From Aequorivita vitellina (GTDB lineage Bacteria; Bacteroidota; Bacteroidia; Flavobacteriales; Flavobacteriaceae): a stretch of DNA of 64,000 nucleotides. This document shows, one piece after another, positions 59,244 to 64,000 of this stretch. A program made the position numbers and the translations under genes. The first letter of the stretch is position 1. Every line of letters begins with the position of its first letter. Location of the stretch: assembly GCF_022008365.1 (NCBI RefSeq), contig NZ_JAIRBA010000003.1:115583-179582 (forward strand), given 5' to 3'. Below the pieces are notes generated by a model. It worked only from the letters and a program-made list of their open reading frames with translations. It had not been told where the DNA came from and searched no databases.

Positions 59244-60869
59244 CTAAGCTTCCACCGCGTACATTTTATCGCGCTGCTCCTTCAATTTTTTATCATTCAT
59301 ATATTCATCAAAAGTTGTGTAGCGATCTATTGCGCCGTTTGGTGTAAGTTCTATAACTCGCGTTCCAACGGTTTGTGCAAATTCGTGGTCATGGGTTGTA
59401 AGCAAGACCGTTCCCTTAAAGTTTTTTAATGAATTGTTGAAAGCCGTAATAGATTCCAAATCTAAGTGGTTTGTAGGCTCATCGAGCATGAGTACGTTTG
59501 CGCGCTGCATCATCATGCGGCTAAGCATACATCGTACCTTTTCACCTCCAGAAAGCACGTTACTTTTCTTCAGCGCTTCTTCGCCGCTAAAAAGCATTTT
59601 ACCTAAGAATCCACGAAGGAAAACTTCTTCGCGCTCTTCTTCCGTTTTAGCGTACTGGCGCAACCAATCTACTAATGAAAGATTGTTTTTAAAAAACGCT
59701 TCGTTGTCTAGTGGCAAATAACTTTGGTTTGTAGTAATTCCCCATTGAAAAGATCCCGTATCTGCCTTTGCATTGTTGTTTAATATTTCATAAAAAGCAG
59801 TTGCTGCACGCGAATCACGCGAATAAATAACCACTTTGTCGCCTTTTGAAAGGTTTATGTTTACATTTTTAAAGAGCGTTTCACCGTCAATAGAGGCGGA
59901 TAAATTATCAACGCTTAAAATTTGATCGCCAGCTTCACGCTCGCGTTCAAAAATAATTGCAGGATAGCGACGGCTTGAAGGTCTAATTTCTTCAATATTT
60001 AGTTTTTCAATCATTTTTTTACGCGAAGTAGCTTGCTTACTTTTGGCTACGTTCGCACTAAAACGCATAATAAATTCCTGAAGTTCCTTTTTCTTTTCTT
60101 CGGCCTTTTTATTCTGCTGTGCGCGCTGGCGTGCCGCGAGCTGGCTACTTTCGTACCAGAAAGTATAGTTACCGCTGTAGTGATTTATTTTTCCGAAATC
60201 TATATCGCTAATGTGCGTACAAACAGCATCTAAAAAGTGACGGTCGTGCGAAACTACAATTACACAGTTTTCATAATTTGCCAGGAAGTTTTCTAACCAG
60301 TTGATAGTTTCGTAATCCAAGTCGTTGGTTGGCTCATCCATAATTAGCACATCTGGATTACCAAAAAGTGCTTGTGCCAAAAGCACGCGTACTTTTTGTT
60401 TTCCGTCTAAATCTTTCATTGCTGTATAATGAAGACTTTCGTCTATTCCAAGATTCGAAAGCAGTGCTGCAGCATCACTGTCGGCATTCCAGCCGTTCAT
60501 TTCTTCAAAAGCAACTTGAAGTTCGCCAATTTTTTCGGCGTTATCATCTGTATAGTTTTCGTATAATTTGTCTATTTGTGTTTTAATTTCAAACAGCTCT
60601 TTATTGCCGCGTACTACAGTTTCAAGTACATTAAACTCGTCGTATGCGTTGTGATTTTGTTCAAGAACAGACATGCGTTTTCCCTTCTCCAAATGCACGT
60701 GGCCCGAAGTAGGTTCCTGTTTTCCCGAAATAATTTTTAACAAGGTAGATTTTCCGGCCCCATTGGCGCCAATAATACCATATATATTACCTTTGGTGAA
60801 TTGTGTACTCACCTCGTCAAACAACACACGTTTTCCAAACTGTACTGAAAGATTTGAAATTGAAAGCAT
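59244..60869 (-). CDS. ABC-F family ATPase (YbiT-like) with one degenerate site
   Basis: The 541-aa protein has two ATPase domains and no membrane segment, typical of ABC-F factors acting on ribosomes. Domain 1 has Walker A GANGAGKS (residues 34-41) but a signature altered to LDGKQ (154-158). Domain 2 has LSGGE (about 437) and Walker B VLMLDEPTNHLD but a Walker A replaced by YSRDSRAA (about 348-355). In the head-to-tail dimer one site is intact and the other lacks both halves. A promoter element lies at 60895-60888. Confidence 0.92.
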   Translation of the reverse strand: MLSISNLSVQFGKRVLFDEVSTQFTKGNIYGIIGANGAGKSTLLKIISGKQEPTSGHVHLEKGKRMSVLEQNHNAYDEFNVLETVVRGNKELFEIKTQIDKLYENYTDDNAEKIGELQVAFEEMNGWNADSDAAALLSNLGIDESLHYTAMKDLDGKQKVRVLLAQALFGNPDVLIMDEPTNDLDYETINWLENFLANYENCVIVVSHDRHFLDAVCTHISDIDFGKINHYSGNYTFWYESSQLAARQRAQQNKKAEEKKKELQEFIMRFSANVAKSKQATSRKKMIEKLNIEEIRPSSRRYPAIIFEREREAGDQILSVDNLSASIDGETLFKNVNINLSKGDKVVIYSRDSRAATAFYEILNNNAKADTGSFQWGITTNQSYLPLDNEAFFKNNLSLVDWLRQYAKTEEEREEVFLRGFLGKMLFSGEEALKKSNVLSGGEKVRCMLSRMMMQRANVLMLDEPTNHLDLESITAFNNSLKNFKGTVLLTTHDHEFAQTVGTRVIELTPNGAIDRYTTFDEYMNDKKLKEQRDKMYAVEA

Positions 60870-60887
60870 AACTTTTTAAATTTTGCG

Positions 60888-60895
60888 CAAAAGTA
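60888..60895 (-). promoter_or_regulatory. -7 element of the ABC-F gene
   Basis: TACTTTTG on the minus strand, consensus TAnnTTTG, about 19 bases before the start codon. Confidence 0.5.
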
Positions 60896-61011
60896 GGTAT
60901 TTAAGCGACACCCCGAAAAGATTAACGTTTTAAAAATCCTTTTAACTACCATTTAACAAATTGGTGTCAAGGGCTTGCTAAATTTGTTTGTTATTCCTAA
61001 AATTAGCTCGA

Positions 61012-62400
61012 TTGTTTAAAAAACTACTTCTTCTATTAGTATTCACGGTACTACTTTCCTGTAAAAGCAAAGATGAGAATGTTGTAAAAACTACTTGGAT
61101 TGGCGGCCAGATAATAAATCCCACCTTAGATTATATTGTTTTTTCTAGAGGCAACGAGATATTAGACACCGTAAAATTAGACTCCAATAATTTCTTTCTA
61201 TACAAAACCGATAAAATTAAGGCAGGGCTTTACAACCTTAAACACAACGAAACACAAGTTTTCTTTATAGAGCCAGGCGATAGTTTACTGTTGCACGTAA
61301 ATACTTTAGATTTTGATGAATCGCTTGCATACTCCGGAAGAGGTGGCGAGCAGAACAATCTGTTGATGTATCTCTATTTAACAAATGAAACTGAAAACCT
61401 AAAACTTCAAAATTGGTACGGGCTTTCTTCAAAAGAATTTACACATAAAATAGATTCCTTAAAGCAGCTCAAAATTAAGGAATACAAAGATTTTATAGCT
61501 AAAAACGAAGTAGTTGAAAGTTTTAAAAACGCCGTAATGGCAAATATTAATTACGATTATTATATTAAAAAAGAACGCTATGCAGCAGCAAATAGAAATA
61601 GAATTGCTGAGTTTGATGAAAATTATTTCGACTACCGCAAGAAGATAAACTTTGAGTTGGAAGAATTTAAGTTTTATTATCCCTATTATCGTTTTATGAA
61701 TCGGTATTTTGAGAATCTGGTATTTTCAGAATACAAAAGCGACGTCCCTATTAATCGCAACTCCTACGACTTTAATTACAGGAGGATAAAACTTATTGAC
61801 AGTTTGGTTACTTCCGATTCGCTTCGCAATAGTCTCCTTCGTTCTAACGCGATGTTTTATTTTTTAAATGCGAAGAACGCTGCTGAGGAACAACAATTTT
61901 TTGATGAATTCGCAAAAATGAATTCAGACAAAAAACACGTTGAAGAGGTGCGTAAAATGTACAATATTACTGTAAAACTAAACCCAGGAAACACCGTTCC
62001 AAATGTTGCCTTGGTTAATACAGATAACACCTTAAAAGATTTACACAGCATAATTAAAGCGCCTACCGTAGTTTATTTCTGGTCGGGGAAATCGCCATCA
62101 AATTATAAAAATATTCACAACCGTGCCGCCGAGTTGAAATCGAAATATCCCGAATATGACTTTTTGGGGATAAACACAGACACGCATTATAAAAAGTGGC
62201 GCCAAACCATTAATAGAAATGGTTACAATCCGTTGTATGAATTTCAAATTGAAAATTTAAACGAAGCCGAAAAGAAATTGCTATTGAAATACATGAACAG
62301 CGCCCTGATTTTAGACAAAGACGGAAAAATCTTAGAAGGAAAAATCAATTTATTCAATACAAATTTTGAACAACTGCTTCTCGGTTTTTTAAATAGATAA
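61012..62400 (+). CDS. lipoprotein with thioredoxin-like fold lacking cysteines
   Basis: I prefer the TTG at 61012 (462 aa), which starts a clean lipoprotein signal FKKLLLLLVFTVLLSC; TTG 60988 would add eight residues. The middle of the protein is helical and Tyr/Lys/Asn-rich. The C-terminal part (about residues 325-462) has a TlpA/AhpC-like thioredoxin fold (VVYFWSGKSPSNYKN, YDFLGINTDTHYKKWRQ, ALILDKDGKIL) but at the usual CxxC position reads S-G-K-S, so the redox pair is missing. It is probably a binding or structural protein of the envelope, not a reductase. Confidence 0.85.
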   Translation: MFKKLLLLLVFTVLLSCKSKDENVVKTTWIGGQIINPTLDYIVFSRGNEILDTVKLDSNNFFLYKTDKIKAGLYNLKHNETQVFFIEPGDSLLLHVNTLDFDESLAYSGRGGEQNNLLMYLYLTNETENLKLQNWYGLSSKEFTHKIDSLKQLKIKEYKDFIAKNEVVESFKNAVMANINYDYYIKKERYAAANRNRIAEFDENYFDYRKKINFELEEFKFYYPYYRFMNRYFENLVFSEYKSDVPINRNSYDFNYRRIKLIDSLVTSDSLRNSLLRSNAMFYFLNAKNAAEEQQFFDEFAKMNSDKKHVEEVRKMYNITVKLNPGNTVPNVALVNTDNTLKDLHSIIKAPTVVYFWSGKSPSNYKNIHNRAAELKSKYPEYDFLGINTDTHYKKWRQTINRNGYNPLYEFQIENLNEAEKKLLLKYMNSALILDKDGKILEGKINLFNTNFEQLLLGFLNR

Positions 62401-62435
62401 GCTCTCGGGAAGGCGAGAATTTATATAAACCCAAA

Positions 62436-63089
62436 TTAATTTCCTTTTTTATAATCTTCTAAAAATTTCTTTAAACCACTATCTGTCAAAGGGTGATTCA
62501 GCAATCCTTCAATTGAAGAAAGCGGCCCAGTCATTACATCGGCACCTATTTTTGCACAATTAATAATATGCATTGTATGACGAATGGAAGCGGCAAGAAT
62601 CTGTGTTTCAAAACCGTAATTATCATAAATTAAGCGGATGTCAGCAATCAGTTCCAATCCGTCGGTAGAAATATCGTCCAATCTTCCAATAAAAGGCGAA
62701 ACATAGGTGGCTCCGGCCTTTGCTGCCAATAGGGCTTGCCCAGCAGAAAAAACAAGGGTACAATTGGTACGGATGCCATTATCGGTAAAATATTTTAGCG
62801 CCTTTACTCCGTCTTTTATCATGGGTATTTTTACTACAATTTGCGGGTGAAGTTCTGCCAGCTCCTCGCCTTCTTTTACCATTCCTTCAAAATCGGTTGC
62901 AATAACCTCTGCCGAAACATCTCCATTGACAATATTACAGATGTCAACATAATGTTTTAAAATATTGTTGCGGCCAGTAATGCCTTCTTTTGCCATTAAC
63001 GAAGGATTTGTGGTAACGCCATCAAGCACGCCAAGGTCTTGTGCTTCGCGTATTTGGTCTAGGTTTGCGGTATCAATAAAGAATTTCAT
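62436..63089 (-). CDS. fsa: fructose-6-phosphate aldolase / small transaldolase
   Basis: The 217-aa protein belongs to the small transaldolase/FSA group: MKFFIDTANLDQIREAQ, VLDGVTTNPSLMAKEG, the Schiff-base lysine in QIVVKIPMI, and YVSPFIGRLDDIS. FSA cleaves fructose 6-phosphate while TalC-type members act as transaldolase; the two cannot be told apart from sequence read by eye. It is single-gene, and a terminator of the upstream T9SS gene lies beyond its start. Confidence 0.93.
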   Translation of the reverse strand: MKFFIDTANLDQIREAQDLGVLDGVTTNPSLMAKEGITGRNNILKHYVDICNIVNGDVSAEVIATDFEGMVKEGEELAELHPQIVVKIPMIKDGVKALKYFTDNGIRTNCTLVFSAGQALLAAKAGATYVSPFIGRLDDISTDGLELIADIRLIYDNYGFETQILAASIRHTMHIINCAKIGADVMTGPLSSIEGLLNHPLTDSGLKKFLEDYKKGN

Positions 63090-63211
63090 AAGTGTAGTTT
63101 CAAATTAATTGTTGTAAAAATAGTGAAGAATTCCTCAGGGAAATAGCAATGTTAAAAAAGATTGATAAATTAGATTAACCCAATTAATTAAAACGGCAAC
63201 CGATTTAAAGC

Positions 63212-63241
63212 AAAAAAGGAAGCCAACAAAGCTCCCTTTTT
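63212..63241 (-). terminator. terminator of the leucine-rich-repeat T9SS gene
   Basis: AAAAAAGGAAGC pairs with GCTCCCTTTTTT apart from one mismatch, around a 6-base loop, just past the stop at 63270. Confidence 0.7.
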
Positions 63242-63269
63242 CCTAACTTTAATGTACAAAAAAAAAATC

Positions 63270-64000
63270 TTACCGCACCACCAACTTTTTGGTAGTAATA
63301 TCATTGCCCGCTTTTAGGGTTACAAAATAGATTCCCGCGGCATAGCCCGAAACATCCAAGGGGATGACCGTTGTATTTACCAAGGGTTCCTTTTGCTCCA
63401 AAACCTGCCCCAAGTTGTTGGCCACCGTTACAATCAGCCCATCAAACCCTTGGTTGGGAAGATTTAAGATAACCGTGTTGGTTGCCGGATTGGGATACAT
63501 AGTAAAATCTTGCAGCATTGCATCTGCCACCCCTAGCGCATCGCACTCTGCTTGGTTGTTTACAAAGGTGGTCCCTGGGTCTTTTAGCCAGTCGCCCAAA
63601 TAGGTGGCGCTGGCGTCGTCCACGAGGATGCATTTTAAACCGCTGGAATCTGTGACGTCAAATGTCTGCATAATCGCATTGTTACCATTCCGCACGTCTA
63701 GTTCCTCTATTGGATTTGATGCTGCCCCAAATGTTTCCAGATTTATGTTTTGGGAAAGATCGAAGCCCGTAATATTATTATAAAGACAGGTGAAAAAATT
63801 CAACTCAATATTTTGTGTGGTGTCAAAAAATCCACTAATGACATTATGGTCAGCCCACAACAAATATAAATCAGGATTTTGGCTAATGTCCAATGATGTC
63901 AAGAGGTTCCAATCACAATAAACCTCAATTAAGTTCGGATTTTGAGAGATATCCAACTCTGTCAAGAAATTTTCATCACAATATAAGAATTCCAGATTGG
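63270..64000 (-). CDS. leucine-rich-repeat T9SS protein, N-terminus outside window
   Basis: The frame is open to the right edge, so the N-terminal part is missing. The visible 240 or so residues begin with leucine-rich repeats of about 21-22 residues built on L-x-x-L-x-I/L-S-x-N-P/I-x-L-x-x-x (TELDISQNPNLIEVYCDWN, TSLDISQNPDLYLL). A linker follows (IEELDVRNGNNAIMQTF; CILVDDASATYLGDWLKD), then a C-terminal T9SS type A sorting domain (MYPNPATNTVIL to GIYFVTLKAGNDITTKKLVVR in parts). It should be a surface or released protein, perhaps for adhesion. Confidence 0.88.
   Translation of the reverse strand, partial: NLEFLYCDENFLTELDISQNPNLIEVYCDWNLLTSLDISQNPDLYLLWADHNVISGFFDTTQNIELNFFTCLYNNITGFDLSQNINLETFGAASNPIEELDVRNGNNAIMQTFDVTDSSGLKCILVDDASATYLGDWLKDPGTTFVNNQAECDALGVADAMLQDFTMYPNPATNTVILNLPNQGFDGLIVTVANNLGQVLEQKEPLVNTTVIPLDVSGYAAGIYFVTLKAGNDITTKKLVVR

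Noticed and set aside
1..64000. CRISPR arrays, prophage, insertion sequences, toxin-antitoxin or restriction systems
   Set aside because: No spaced direct repeats of CRISPR length, no Cas, transposase, integrase, phage structural or methylase/nuclease genes were found on either strand.

Overview
The window is chromosomal DNA of a Bacteroidota bacterium, almost certainly a member of the Flavobacteriaceae. The evidence is the AT-rich sequence, the promoter elements of the type TTTG-N19-TAnnTTTG, proteins with type IX secretion (T9SS) C-terminal sorting domains, the gliding gene gldI, a two-subunit methylmalonyl-CoA mutase, and many DUF families found mainly in flavobacteria (DUF4290, DUF6495, DUF6122, DUF3810, DUF6503). 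I see no transposase, integrase, phage module, CRISPR array, toxin-antitoxin pair or secondary-metabolite cluster. Nearly all of it is core genome.

Layout. 1-6.1 kb: secreted DUF2911 protein, SRPBCC protein plus photolyase, a coiled-coil membrane protein, murA, DUF4290, DUF493. 6.2-13.5 kb: NTPase, recQ-fmt, HU, YqgE, a PabC-like aminotransferase, a START-like protein, tRNA-Met, and a cluster of three small genes (lipoprotein, membrane protein, 47-aa ORF). 13.5-25.5 kb: hisS, ABC permease, DUF6495, rpsF-rpsR-rplI, a LytTR regulator, priA, DUF2147, yihY-nadC, rlmH, DUF6122, DinB. 25.6-30.2 kb: a tightly coupled operon udk-ftsB/divIC-mutA-small membrane protein-mutB. 30.5-37.4 kb: WbqC, then the operon membrane protein-mutL-rhomboid-rhomboid-endonuclease/phosphatase, then a TPR membrane protein with ribH. 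37.8-43.2 kb: recF-lipoprotein-dciA, ndk, nrnA-gldI-dual PPIase. 43.4-52.6 kb: pepD, DUF3810, DUF6503, a large T9SS protein, an RNA methyltransferase, an M48 protease, an erythromycin-esterase-like protein. 52.8-64 kb: MFS transporter, pheT, fasciclin protein, tandem DUF2007 proteins with RDD, an ABC-F ATPase, a thioredoxin-fold lipoprotein, fsa, and a partial leucine-rich-repeat T9SS protein running off the right edge.

How the genes work together. Most of the window serves information processing (recQ, recF, mutL, priA, photolyase, dciA; hisS, pheT, fmt, ribosomal proteins, tRNA), cell-envelope work (murA, rhomboids, PPIases, divIC, lipoproteins) and central metabolism (methylmalonyl-CoA mutase, nadC, ribH, ndk, fsa). 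Intrinsic terminators, several bidirectional, separate convergent genes cleanly.

The most unusual signal is a dispersed palindromic repeat family with core GAGCGnAGyCGArG. It appears to be inserted in frame in three unrelated protein genes: the mutase small subunit, MutL and a SpoU/TrmH methyltransferase. Other points of note are an exact-period 20-bp tandem repeat upstream of the HU promoter, a terminator-like hairpin touching the start codon of the PabC-like gene, a MurA with Asp in place of the fosfomycin-target Cys, an ABC-F protein with one degenerate ATP site, and a small membrane protein encoded between the two mutase subunits.
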